DNA of 64,000 nt from Megascapheus bottae (lineage: Eukaryota; Chordata; Mammalia; Rodentia; Geomyidae), in assembly GCA_024803745.1 (NCBI GenBank), contig JANJXV010000039.1, positions 8,301,001 through 8,365,000 of the forward strand. The letters run 5' to 3'. Below the pieces are notes generated by a model. It had not been told where the DNA came from. It saw only the letters and a program-made list of their open reading frames with translations, and did not search any database. Positions 1 to 31,876 of the stretch are shown here, piece by piece. Position 1 is the first letter of the stretch. Every line of letters starts with the position of its first letter. Position numbers and translations under genes: made by a program.

Positions 1-473
1 TCTCTGCCTTCTGAACAGCTAGGACACAGATGTGAGCTCCTATGCCTGGTCTTTATCATCTTGCTCCGTTTATTCCCCTCCTATCCAATCAATTGGCTCC
101 ATCTTGGAAATGCCTATAGTCTGACCAGTTTGTCCCCAGTATCTGCATTACTTACTACAACTCTGCTCTAGCAATATAGTCAGTTAAGTCCTTTTCTGGT
201 TAACTTATATTGTCAGTGACACTCTCAATTTCCTTCCTAATCTATAATCTGTCTTCCATTCAACATGATTTCACTCATTTATTCACTGTGGCTACATCTG
301 ACTCGCACACTGCCAAGTGAGCCTGTCGAAGGCTCGCCGCTGTATCCCAGTGTCTACAACAGTGCTTGCATTGGGGTATAGGGGACTGTGGATGAAGGGC
401 TATCTGAGCTGACCCTGGATGACAGGGCTCCCCAAGGGAAGAAGAGGAGAGGTAGGATCCCTGGAAGACTCAC

Positions 474-22463
<21,990 letters not shown>

Positions 22464-23479
22464 CCTGCTGCCGGAGACCCGGCGACCGTTAACACGCCTT
22501 AACCGCCGCAGCCACCACGACTCACTCGAATAAGCGAATGGCCGCGGGAAAGCCGGTGCCGCCGCTGATTGGATGCGGCGGAGCACTCGTCTGGCCAATC
22601 GTGGGACTGCCGGGTGCGCTTATGACCAATGGGGGGAGTGAGGGGCGGGGCCAAGTGTCGGAGGGTGGGGCCACCGGATGCTTGGCAAAGTGTCCCGGAG
22701 TTTCTCGCCCGGTCTTCCCCGTTCTTTGAGACACAGGCTTTAGCTTTTAGCAGGCGTTTACGAACCCTCACCTCGCCTTCCGCTGCCGCTGAGCGACACT
22801 CGCCCGGATGTAGGCGTAGGGCGGAGTCGGGAGGGCACTGTGGGTTTGTGGGCTGGGCTGGCGCAGGAAGAACACGGCGCCACCTCTCCCCCTCCCGCCC
22901 CGCCCCACACGTGATGAAGCCGAGGGTTGCATGGATCCGGCTCTGCCCCGCCGTACGCGCTCTAACCCATCCACCACGTGACAAGGTCGCAGCTGTTAGG
23001 AATCGGTCCGCGCAGGCGCCAGCAGCAGTTCCCACGTCACGTGACAAAGCACCGTTTTAGTTTTCTTCCCCCCCCACCCCCCCTCCGAACGTCACGTTTG
23101 ATTGGCAGGAAAGCGCGGGCAGGATTCCGCGGAGCCCGAAGAGGACCAAAGTACAGCTGTCGGCCGAGAAAAACGCAACGGGGGCTGGGTAGGGGTTGCG
23201 CAAATACTGGGGAGTCTCCGTACTGCTCCAACACCGCGGGCCGAGTGGGCGCAGACAACGGCCCTGTGAGCGCAGGCGCGGGGCGGGGCCGGGGAGGGGC
23301 GGGGCCTACGTGGGGCGGGGCCGGGAGGGGCGGGGCCTAAGGTAAATGCAGCTGTCCAGCAGCTGAGTTTCGACTTCGGCAATTGGAAAGGTATACAGGT
23401 GTGAGAAACAGCATCTACATTACTAACAACAGGTAGTGAAAGGACTGAGAGGGACATATAGGGAAAAAATGAAATTAAG

Positions 23480-23918
23480 CCGGGCTCCGGTGGCTCATGG
23501 CTGAAATCCTAGCTACTCAGGAGGCTGAGATTAAAGAAAGGGTAGTTGTTCCAAACGAGACTTATCTCTAATTAATCACAGAAAAAGCTGGAGCTGGGAA
23601 TGGTGCTGTAGCTCAAATGGTAGGGTGCTGGCCTAGAGTGAAAGGAGCTTAAGGACAGCGCCTGGACCCAGAGTTCAAGGCTGAGGACTGGCAAAAAGAA
23701 AAAAAGTGAGGGGCCGGGAGTGTGGCCTAGTGGTAAAATGCTTGCCTAGCATGCACGAAGCCCTGGGTTCGATTCCTCGGTACCATATATTCAGGAAAAA
23801 GCTGGAAGTGGTGCTGTGACTCAAGTGGCAGAGCGCTAGCCTTGAGCAAAAAGTGTCCAAGGAGAGTGCCCAAGCTCTAAGTTCAAGCTCCAGAATTGGC
23901 AAAAAAAAAAAAAAAAAG
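23480..23918 (+). mobile_element. B1-ID-like then ID-ID-like SINE
   Basis: Sense copies at 23480-23705 and 23712-23918, inside the former THAP8 intron. The second has clean A and B boxes (GGCCTAGTGGTAAAATGC, GGTTCGATTCC) and an A17 tail, so it looks young. Confidence 0.88.
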
Positions 23919-24282
23919 GTGATTTAGTTATTTGAAATCAGATAGGGAAGAGGGGAAAACAAGATGAGGGGCGGGGTGGGGGGAGGGAAATGGGGACCAA
24001 GACATGAGAAAGAATATCAATGTTTTTTAAGTAATGCACCTTCTATATGGTGAATATAATGTAACCCTTCTATTAATTACAATAAAAATATATGAAAAAA
24101 AGAATAACACTTTAAAATATTTTTTTAAAAAGTGAACTTAGTCCAGGTTCCATATGCAACTGCAAAACTGCAACTGCAAAGCTCAGAACATCTGAAACAA
24201 CTCATCTTGGCTGCCCCCAATCCTTTCAGTCCTTACTTCACAGATAGCTCTATCTTTTCTTGTTGTTTAAGCTAAAAAGTCT

Positions 24283-24985
24283 TTTTTTTTTTTTTTTGGT
24301 CAGTCGTGGTGCTTGAACTCTGGGCCTGGGTACTGTCCTTGAGCTCTTCAGCTCAAGGCTAGCGCTCTACCACTTCAGCCACAGCACTATTTCCAATTCC
24401 CGGTGGTTAATTGGAGATAAGGGTCTCACAGACTTTAGTGTCCAGGCTAGCTTTGAACTGAAATGATCCTCAAATCTCAGCCTCCTGAGTAGCTAGGATT
24501 ACAGGTGTGAGCCACTGTGCCAGGCTCCAGCTTTTTTTTTTGTGCCCAGGCACAAAAGGACCTGAAACTATCTCCAATTAACCTCTAGAAAGCGGGAAGT
24601 GGGATTTGTCTCTCAAGGGTAGGGTGGTAGCCTTGAGCTGAAGAGCTCAGGGACAGTGCTCAGCATGAGTTTAAGCCCCATGACCACCCACCCCCCAAAA
24701 AAAAGGCTGGAAGTAGAGGCCCGGAGTTTGGCCTAGTGGTAGAGTGCTTGCCTAGTATGCATGAAGACCTGGGTTCAATTCCTTGGTACCACATACATAG
24801 GTGGGAAAAAAGCCAGAAGTGGTGGCTCAAGTGGTAGAGCTCTAGCCTTGAGAAGACCAAAAGACAGTGCTCAGGCTCTGAGTTCAAGCCCAGGACTGGC
24901 AAAAAGAAAGAAAAGAGCGAGCTAGAAGTAGAGCTTGCATAGTTCCAGGGTCCTGAGTTCAAGCCCCAGGAGCCCTCCGCCTACC
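24283..24985. mobile_element. SINE cluster in the former THAP8 intron
   Basis: Antisense B1-ID-like copy (24283-24530), sense right-hand fragment (24540-24705), sense ID-ID-like copy (24716-24912) and a short right-monomer stub (24925-24980). Confidence 0.8.
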
Positions 24986-24999
24986 CCACCCCACCCCCA

Positions 25000-25715
25000 G
25001 AGAAGTTGGAGTTGCATTAGTAAGGAAAAAGTGGATATTGGAGTAGACAGTTGGCAGATGGCAAGCTCTGCTCAGGAGAGGTGCAGGAAGGGAGAGATGC
25101 TGTGGCAATAAGCCCAGTGTTTGTGTCCAGGAACAAAAGAGCTAATGAGGACATTCAGATACCAGAGGCAAGCTGAAGGGACTGAGATTCCCTGACTCCT
25201 TGACTATGTGCCCTTGGGGCTCTTTGTAACACACTCTTCTAAGTCAACCTTTTCTCTCAGGGGACCAGCTATCCCTGTCAGTCTTTTTTTTTACTCTGAG
25301 TTCTACCCCTAGGTCCATCCCATCCGCCACTTCTAGCATACCAGTAGTCTTGTTAGTGTCTGGTGTGGCTTTCCCATAATTTCTTAATGCAAGTACAAGC
25401 CAGATGCTCTTTTTTCTCTTATGATTACAGCACTAACTTCCAGTGGCTGCTGTAACAAAGTGGTGGCTTAAGACAAGGAAAGTCAGTTCTGGAGGCCAGA
25501 GCGCATGTCAGTTTTCCTGGACCAGGAAGAATGGGAATCTGAAAAACTTCCTTGCCTTTTGCAGTTTGATAGCCACAGGCAGGCAGTTCTTGCTGGGCCA
25601 CATCTCTGCAGGGAAGCTGTGGTTACACTGTACTGTAGCTTGGTGTATGTGGTGACATCTCCTCCTCCCTGTGCTCAATATACTTGTGGAATTTAGGATC
25701 AACCTGCGAAGATCC
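25000..25715. other. Single-copy stretch without a recognisable gene
   Basis: Open frames near 25443-25700 are short, overlap on both strands and resemble no family I know. The text around 25440-25500 has the feel of an old interspersed repeat, but I cannot name it. Confidence 0.4.
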
Positions 25716-25721
25716 TTTCTT

Positions 25722-26115
25722 TTTTTTTTTTTTTGCCAGTCCTGGGGACTGAACTTGGCCTGAGCACTGTCCTTGGGCTTTCCTCAAGGCTAGAGCCATA
25801 GCAACACTTCTGGCTTTTCTATGTATGTGGTATGGAGGTATCAAACCAGGGTCTTTGTACGTGCTAGGTGAACACTCTACCACTAGGTCAAACTCTGGCC
25901 CAACATTCTTTATTTTTTTTCACCAATCCTGGGGCTTGAACTCAGGGCCTGTGCACTGCACTGCCCTTGGACACTTTTTTGCTCAAGGCTAGCACTCTAC
26001 CACTTAAGCCACAGCACTACTTCTGGCTTTTTCTGTATATGTGGTACTGAGGAATCGAACCTAGGGTTTTGTGTGTGCTAGGTGAGCACTCTACCATTAG
26101 GCCGAAATCCTGGCC
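25722..26115 (-). mobile_element. Two antisense ID-ID-like SINEs
   Basis: Copies at 25722-25905 and 25912-26115, each opening with a T tract and closing with the reversed left monomer. Confidence 0.83.
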
Positions 26116-26813
26116 AATATGGACTTCAACTCAACACCTGGAAGCTGTCCCTTCTTTTTCACTCAAGACTAACTAGCTGCGTGTGTGTCTGTGGTTGTTG
26201 GTTCTCAAATCTCGACCTGTCGCTCCACCTCTCCTTTACCTCCCCATTTTTCTGGACTTAAGGATCTCTCAAATTCTAGACATCTGGTTTCACGTCCAGG
26301 AGCTAACGGAAGTGTGAAGTGGGCACGGGAGCCTGGGAGAAGCTGCGGGTAAAAGCCAGCCTGGAGGATCGAAGGGGTAGAGGAGCCATGCTTGTTTAAG
26401 CAGGCGGAGGCCAACAGGGTGAGGAGTCTGCAGTGGGGAAAGCTTGGGCGGGAAGCGCAGAGAGGCCCAGGTTTGGAGCCCCAGGGGTTTCCGTGGGGAG
26501 GTGGGGGGCTGACCGCCCGCAGATTCCCACCGAAGGCTGCAGGCCTGGCTGCGGCGCCCACCCACCGCCTCCAGGTCCCTCCTGCTTCCAGTGGCGCTGG
26601 GACGTGTGCTACCTGCGGCCAGACGCGGCGCCCGCCACGGTGAGCGGGCGGACGGGGGCACCACGGAGAGGGAAGTCCTCTGGTCGGTTGACCCCCGAGG
26701 GCCGGGCAGGGGTCGACCCTGCACGTGCTGCAGCGGCGGGTGCAGAGGTTGCAATGGTGGCTTGGACCCGCACCAGGCGCGGCTGGGGGAACTGGAGCTG
26801 CGGACGCCGCAGC

Positions 26814-27130
26814 TGCGCGCCGGGGTCCGCTAGGCGCGCTGGGGAGTGAGTGCGCGTGCGCGCCGGGGTCCGCCGGGGGGGGGCTGGGGAGTGAGTGCGC
26901 GTGCGCGCCGGGGTCCGCCGGGGGGGGGGGGGAGCTGGAGAGTGAGTGCGCGTGCGCGCCGGGGTCCGCCAGGGGGGGCTGGGGAGTGAGTGCGCGTGCG
27001 CGCCGGGGTCCGCCAGGCGGGCTGGGGAGTGAGTGCGCGTGCGCGCCGGGGGGGGTGGGGTGTCCCAAGCTTGGGGGCGGGGGACCGGTGCTGAGTACGC
27101 GTGCGCGCCCGGGTCCGCCGCGCGGGGTGA
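26814..27130 (+). repeat. GC-rich minisatellite, unit about 44-50 bp, 5-6 copies
   Basis: Each unit contains GAGTGAGTGCGCGTGCGCGC followed by CGGGGTCCGCC and a G-run of variable length. The last, diverged unit ends near 27125. Alternating GC/GT tracts could adopt Z-form DNA and resemble NRF1 sites. It directly follows the THAP8 C-terminal remnant and accounts for the long repetitive open frames on both strands here. Confidence 0.9.
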
Positions 27131-27283
27131 GTGCGGGTCTCTTCCGGGCCACCTTTGGTGGGGTGGGCGATGGCCCCCCCATTGATGAAGAGCGACATTT
27201 AAAATAACACGGAGACATCTTGCTCTCCGCCAGCGGCCGCGATGCTGCCGTCGTCCTCCGGTAAAGACAGGCGCGGGCCGGAG

Positions 27284-27515
27284 CGCGGCCTGGAGCGCGG
27301 CCTGGAGCGCGGCCTGGAGCGCGGCCTGGCGGTGGAGTGCACGCCTAGCGAGCGCGAAGCCCTGGGTTCCATGCCTCGGTACCTCCTACACAGAAAAAAA
27401 AGCTGCAAGTGGCGCTGTGGCTCAAGTGGTAGAGCGCCAGCCTTGAGCACAAAGTGTCCAAGGACAGTGCCCAGGCCCTGAGTTCAAGCGCCAGGGCTGG
27501 CAAAAGAAAAAGAAA
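27284..27515 (+). mobile_element. ID-ID-like SINE with a 12-bp tandem repeat at its 5' end
   Basis: GGAGCGCGGCCT is repeated about four times (27284-27331) and runs straight into the left monomer, which keeps a recognisable B box region. The right monomer (GCGCTGTGGCTCAAGTGGTA onward) is intact, with an A/G-rich tail. Confidence 0.75.
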
Positions 27516-27536
27516 AGGGAAAGGAAAAGAAAGACA

Positions 27537-27885
27537 GGTGAGCCTGGCGCCCTGGCTCACGCCCATCATCCCAGCTACTCCGGAGACTGAGATCTGAGGA
27601 CCACAGATCCAAGACAGCCCAGGCAGGGAAGGACATGAGACCATGAGGCTTTTATCTCTGTTAACTACTGCCCTACCCCTGGGCCTGGATGTTGTCCCTG
27701 TTATCTTCAGCTGAAGGCTACCACCCTACTCTTGAGCCAAGCCCTACTTTCCGTTTTCTAGAGGCTAATTAGAGATAAGAGTCTCTGGTCCTTTTGTGCC
27801 CAAGCTGGCTTTGAACCTTGATCCTCAGTTCTCAGCCTCCTGAGTAGCTAGGATTACAGGCATGAGCCACCATGCTGGCTTCAGA
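27537..27885. mobile_element. Sense SINE fragment followed by antisense B1-ID-like SINE
   Basis: Sense B1-like left half (27537-27655), then an antisense dimer (27660-27885) ending GGATTACAGGCATGAGCCACC. Confidence 0.78.
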
Positions 27886-28034
27886 CTGGCTTTTTCCCCC
27901 CTTTCCACCCCTAACTCCCATTCAATTCTTGTTTCCCACTCCTTCATTCCGTTCATTCAGTCTCCCTCTCTTCCACATTCATTGTCTTTCCACCAATCGT
28001 CTTTTAATCTGCATTCCCCCCTCCCCCCATTCTG

Positions 28035-28197
28035 GGTTTAGGCTCAGGGCCTGAGCACTGTCCTTGGATTTTCTCAAGGCTAAAGCTGTACCACATGAGC
28101 CACAGCTTTTCTTTTATGTAGGTGGTACTGAGGAATCAAACCCAGGTCTTTGTGCATGCTATGCAAGCACTCTACCACTAGGCCAAACTTCTGGCCC
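28035..28197 (-). mobile_element. ID-ID-like SINE (antisense, partial)
   Basis: Runs from GGCTCAGGGCCTGAGCACTG to CCAAACTTCTGGCCCC. The linker region is shortened. Confidence 0.8.
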
Positions 28198-28199
28198 CT

Positions 28200-28850
28200 A
28201 TCTGCATCTTTCTGAGGCCTCTGTCTCTCTGTCTCCACTCCTGCCCCACATCTGACCCTCCTATTGCCACCACCCACCTCTATTTCCCTGTATGTCTTTC
28301 CTATCTCATGAATGTCCTGGTTTCTCATCTGCTTCGGTCACGCTACTCACACCTTTGTTTCCCAACACCCCCTGCCTCCCGGGTCCCTCTGTGCCACCCA
28401 CACACACTGTTTCTCCTAATTCATGCCTGGATGGCTGCCTGGACCCAAGGAATCCTGGACCTTCATCATCATCTGTGGAGGACCTGATGTAGCTGTGGTC
28501 CTCTCCTGAGACCCTGTACCTGCCAGCCCATATGTGAACCTCTGCACATCAGACTGTCAGTGCACAAGGGCCAGGACAAACAGTGTCAAAGAACTGAGGA
28601 CAGAAGATGGAAGAAAAGAGATCACCAGACTGGAGCACAGCCTAGCTGCACCTCTAAGCCTGGGGGGGGGGGGATGCTCCCCCAAAGCCTGGGTTCCATC
28701 GTAAAAACTGAATAGGAAACCTGAATCCAAAGACCCCTTCATCCCCACCCTCCAGTACCCTGCCTCCCTTCAGCTTAAATCCTTGCAGAGAGGGAAACGA
28801 CCGTAGGAGATGAACAAGGGTCACTTGGAGGAGTTCTGGACTTGGTTCTT
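28200..28850. other. Intergenic single-copy sequence between THAP8 remnant and CLIP3
   Basis: C-rich on its left side; I see no gene, RNA or repeat signature that I can support. Confidence 0.5.
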
Positions 28851-28968
28851 AAGAATCCGTGATGCCAGTGGTAGAGCTCTAGCCTTGAGAAAGTCCAAGG
28901 ACAGTGTTCAGGCCCTGAGCTCAAGCCCAGGACTGGCAAAAAAAAAAAAAAAAAGAATCCGTGATGCC
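28851..28968 (+). mobile_element. Solo ID-like right monomer with 16-bp target-site duplication
   Basis: AAGAATCCGTGATGCC at 28851-28866 and 28953-28968 flanks an insert that begins AGTGGTAGAGCTCTAGCC and ends in CCAGGACTGGC plus an A17 tail. Only the shared right monomer, truncated at its 5' end, was inserted. Confidence 0.93.
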
Positions 28969-28969
28969 T

Positions 28970-29612
28970 TGGGCCAGGCCTGCTATTGAGTTGGAGGCTT
29001 GATATTGAATCCAGTAGAAACTCCCTCCCTGTCCACAGGATGCTCACGTTGTGCTCATGAAATAGCGAACTGGTAAATGAATAAACCACATCACGGAAGG
29101 CTCTAATAAGTGCCCTTAGAAGAGGGTGTGAAAATGTAATGGGGAGGAGGGAGAGGGTCTCCAGCCTGGAGTGAAAAGAGAAAGTGAGATTTGGGGTGGG
29201 GGAGGAGCAAGTCACCTAAGGCTATGTGAGCCATTGCTGAGAGCATGGCCTTTTCCCTGGGGTGACAGGAGGCTCTCCCCCCCCCCCATGTGACCAGTGT
29301 TACTGGAGAACAAAGAAGGGAACTTTGCTGTAGTCCACATGGGAGGTGAAATATGGGCCAGGAATTCCTGTGGCAGAGAAGAGGGAAATTCTGAAGTATA
29401 TTGGAGCTACTGAATCTGTACATTTGGATCCACCCGGCTAGATGTGGGGCAGAGCAGGGGACAGCTCACTCAGGTGTGAGGCACAGCTAGAGCCCTGGGC
29501 CGGCTCCAGGGGGCCTTCCTCAGGGAGAGAGCTGTTCTCAGAATCCACTCACCGATCTGTACCTTAGACACTGCTACAGTTATGTGGTCTGGTAGGAGTC
29601 TCATAGCTGTGT
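28970..29612. other. Intergenic single-copy sequence
   Basis: No convincing gene; open frames here are short and lack family resemblance. A C9 tract sits near 29278. Confidence 0.5.
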
Positions 29613-29614
29613 AA

Positions 29615-30375
29615 TTTGGCTCAAGGCGGCTCATGCCTGTAATCCTAGCTACTCAGGAGGCTGAGATCTGAGGATCAAGATTCAAAGCCATCCCATGCAC
29701 AAGAGACTCTTATCTCCAATTAACTTCGAAAAAATGGGAAGTGGGGCTTGGTTCAAGGGCAGGGTGGTAGCCTTGAGCTGAAGAGCCCAGGGACAATGCC
29801 CAAGCCCAGGGTTAGGATAGGCTGAAGAGCCCAGGGACAGCACCCAGGCCAAGTTCTAGCCCCATGATGCACACACACACACAGAAAAAGAACCCAAAGT
29901 TACGCAGATTCTGGTGACTCACGCCTGTAATCCTAGCTACTTAGGAGGCTGAGATCTGAGGATGGAGGATCAAAGCCAGGCCAAGCACAAAAGTCTGTGA
30001 GACTCATCTCCAATTAGCCATCAGAAAGCCAGAAGCAGCACTGTGACTCAAGTGGCAGAGCGCTAGCCTTGAGTAAAAGACACTCAGGGCACCCAGGCCC
30101 AGAGTTCAAGCCCCATGACTGACAGAAAAAAAAAGTCAAGCCAGCCAGGTGCTAGTGGTTCATGCCCGTTAATCCAAGCTATTCAGAAGGCCTGAAGATC
30201 CGAGGAACATGATTCAAAGCCAGCTTAGGCAGGGAAGTCTGTGAGACTCTTCTCCAATAAATGGGAAGTAGAACTGTTGGTCAAATGGTAGAGTGCTAGC
30301 CTTAAGAAAAAAATGAAAAAGCTAGAGGCCAGCACCCAGGTCCTGAGTTCAAGTTCTAGCGCTGGCACAAGCAAA
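29615..30375 (+). mobile_element. Three B1-ID-like SINEs in tandem
   Basis: Sense copies at about 29615-29890 (with a duplicated right part), 29905-30138 and 30143-30375. Each has its own A-rich tail, so these are separate insertions. Confidence 0.83.
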
Positions 30376-30691
30376 ACCATACTCAACAGAAGACCAGATT
30401 TCAAAGTTTTAGCTCTAACACCTACCCCGGTGTGAGCATCTTAACTTCTCTCTGGACCTGAATAAGCCCTGGGTGATCAATGGAGGATGATGCTAAGAGC
30501 TAGGATGATGAGACAAAACCACTGCAGTATGACCCCATTTATAGGATAAATATTAAGAGAAAAGGGGGTGTTCAGTCACTGCTCAAAGACAATTGGTCTG
30601 GTTTGCAGGGCTAGGGGAGGGGGCAGGGAGAAGAAGCTTAGCACTGGTGGGTAGAATGGGCGCTCACATCTTACCTGCAATGTCCCTTCCT

Positions 30692-30693
30692 CC

Positions 30694-30766
<73 letters not shown>
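30692..30766 (+). repeat. (CT)n microsatellite, about 75 bp
   Basis: A long uninterrupted CT tract is followed by CTTT/CCTT-rich sequence to about 30800, just upstream of the CLIP3 5' untranslated exon. It generates the low-complexity Arg-Glu and Ser-Leu open frames on the two strands. Confidence 0.97.
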
Positions 30767-30770
<4 letters not shown>

Positions 30771-30799
30771 CTCTCCCTCCTTCCCTCCTTCCCTCCCAG

Positions 30800-31063
30800 G
30801 TCTGGAGGGCCCTCCCTCCCTCCCTGCACACCACCCCTCTCCCCCCCACCCCTGCGCCTGGCACGGCCGCGCATGCGCAGTGCGTGCCCCTCCCTCCTCC
30901 CCCATCCCCCATCCCCCGTCTTCGTCTTCGGCGGCGTCTGGGCCTCGTCCCCTTCTCTCTGTCTCCCTCCCCTCCACCATCGGGTCCCCAGACACCGACA
31001 CCCCGTCGACTCCCGCGGTCTCTAACGTCCTCAACCTTCAAGTCCTCAGGGGGTCCACGCCAG
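30800..31063 (+). promoter_or_regulatory. CLIP3: CLIP3 promoter and 5' untranslated exon
   Basis: GC-rich sequence carries an NRF1-like GCGCATGCGCA at 30869-30879 and ends in a strong donor CAG|GTAAG after 31063. An acceptor upstream of the CLIP3 ATG (TTGCAG near 31397, or CACCAG near 31444) would join it to the first coding exon. The transcription start itself is not visible. Confidence 0.6.
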
Positions 31064-31459
31064 GTAAGATGGGGAGATGGGGGAAGGCCCTGGAGAAGGG
31101 GAGGGGCGAAGCATCCTGCATCCCGAGATAAACAAACCTCGGGAGGGGGCGGCTGAGAAAGAGGGGCCCGACTCGGGTTGGAGAAGAAAGGGGGGCTGGG
31201 TCTTGGGGTGGGGGAGGTGGCCGGATCGGAGCACATATTCTTAGGCCCCTTCGGTGGATAAGGAGGGTCTCCATGGTCTGCCCATGATCTAGAGCGGGGG
31301 GGGGGGGCGGTGTGGTCTCTGGGGGCCCTGAGAGCTTTGGGGGGCTCGGACCCTGGGCCCTCTCTAGCTGACATCTGCCTGCAGCATTTGCTTGCAGGCC
31401 ATCCCACCTCCCCCCAACTTTGCACTTGCCGCCCCCCCCCACCAGGGCCACCTAGGACC

Positions 31460-31834
31460 ATGACTAAGACAGATCCTGCCCCAATGGGCCCTCCCCCCCG
31501 AGGGGAGGAGGAAGAAGAAGAGGAAGAGGATGAGCCCATCCCTGAAGCCCCCAGCCCCACCCAGGAGCGCCGGCAGAAGCCTGTTGTACACCCCTCGGCA
31601 CCTGCCCCTCTACCTAAAGACTACGGTAACTACTCTCCCCAGCTCTGCTGCTGGTGTGGGTGTGGGGGGGGAGGTGGAAGAGCATATAGAGCAGTCTCAG
31701 CTGTAGAGCTCTTTAGACCTTGTCTCTCCCCTCCCCTTTCATTAATTTCATTCACCACTCCGAAAATGGAATTAGAATAATTCTAACCTTTGATTCATGG
31801 CACATCTTTCAATCATTTAGTCATTCAACCAACA

Positions 31835-31876
<42 letters not shown>

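Larger units (their letters stand above)
23196..26840 (+). pseudogene. THAP8: THAP8 remnant (THAP zinc-finger protein), disrupted
   Basis: THAP8 belongs to the C2CH THAP-domain DNA-binding family, and in human it sits head to head with WDR62 exactly here. Three pieces are recognisable. Exon 1 (23196-23265) reads CSNTAGRVGADNGPVS, but the expected ATG is TTG, the first zinc-ligand Cys codon of the THAP domain is TGG, and one extra base shifts the frame before CSNTAGR. A later THAP-domain exon (26575-26639) reads PSCFQWRWDVCYLRPDAAPA between a usable acceptor and a GTGAGC donor. The C-terminal exon remnant (about 26700-26830) reads LQRRVQRLQ and then changes frame before HQARLGELE. I did not find the middle THAP exon or the proline-rich centre. 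It is read as a pseudogene; an assembly error or a rescued isoform is possible but would need several coincidences. Confidence 0.75.

Noticed and set aside
22464..22598. N-terminal extension of WDR62 from an upstream ATG
   Set aside because: The codons are in frame but have no counterpart in the family, and they overlap the CCAAT-box promoter; the MAALGSGGY start is conserved.
23712..23790. Possible tRNA gene because of clear A and B boxes
   Set aside because: It is the left monomer of a SINE: no cloverleaf with paired acceptor arms, an A-rich tail, and many dispersed copies.
26205..27218. 337-codon open frame on the minus strand rich in PGAHAHSLPS repeats
   Set aside because: It is the translation of the GC-rich minisatellite and the THAP8 remnant in antisense; composition alone keeps it open, and it lacks family resemblance.
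30593..31156. 187-codon open frame on the plus strand with a Ser-Leu run
   Set aside because: Same microsatellite read the other way, covering the CLIP3 5' untranslated exon.
30664..31560. 298-codon open frame on the minus strand with a long Arg-Glu run
   Set aside because: The run is the CT microsatellite read in antisense, over the CLIP3 5' region; no domain is visible.
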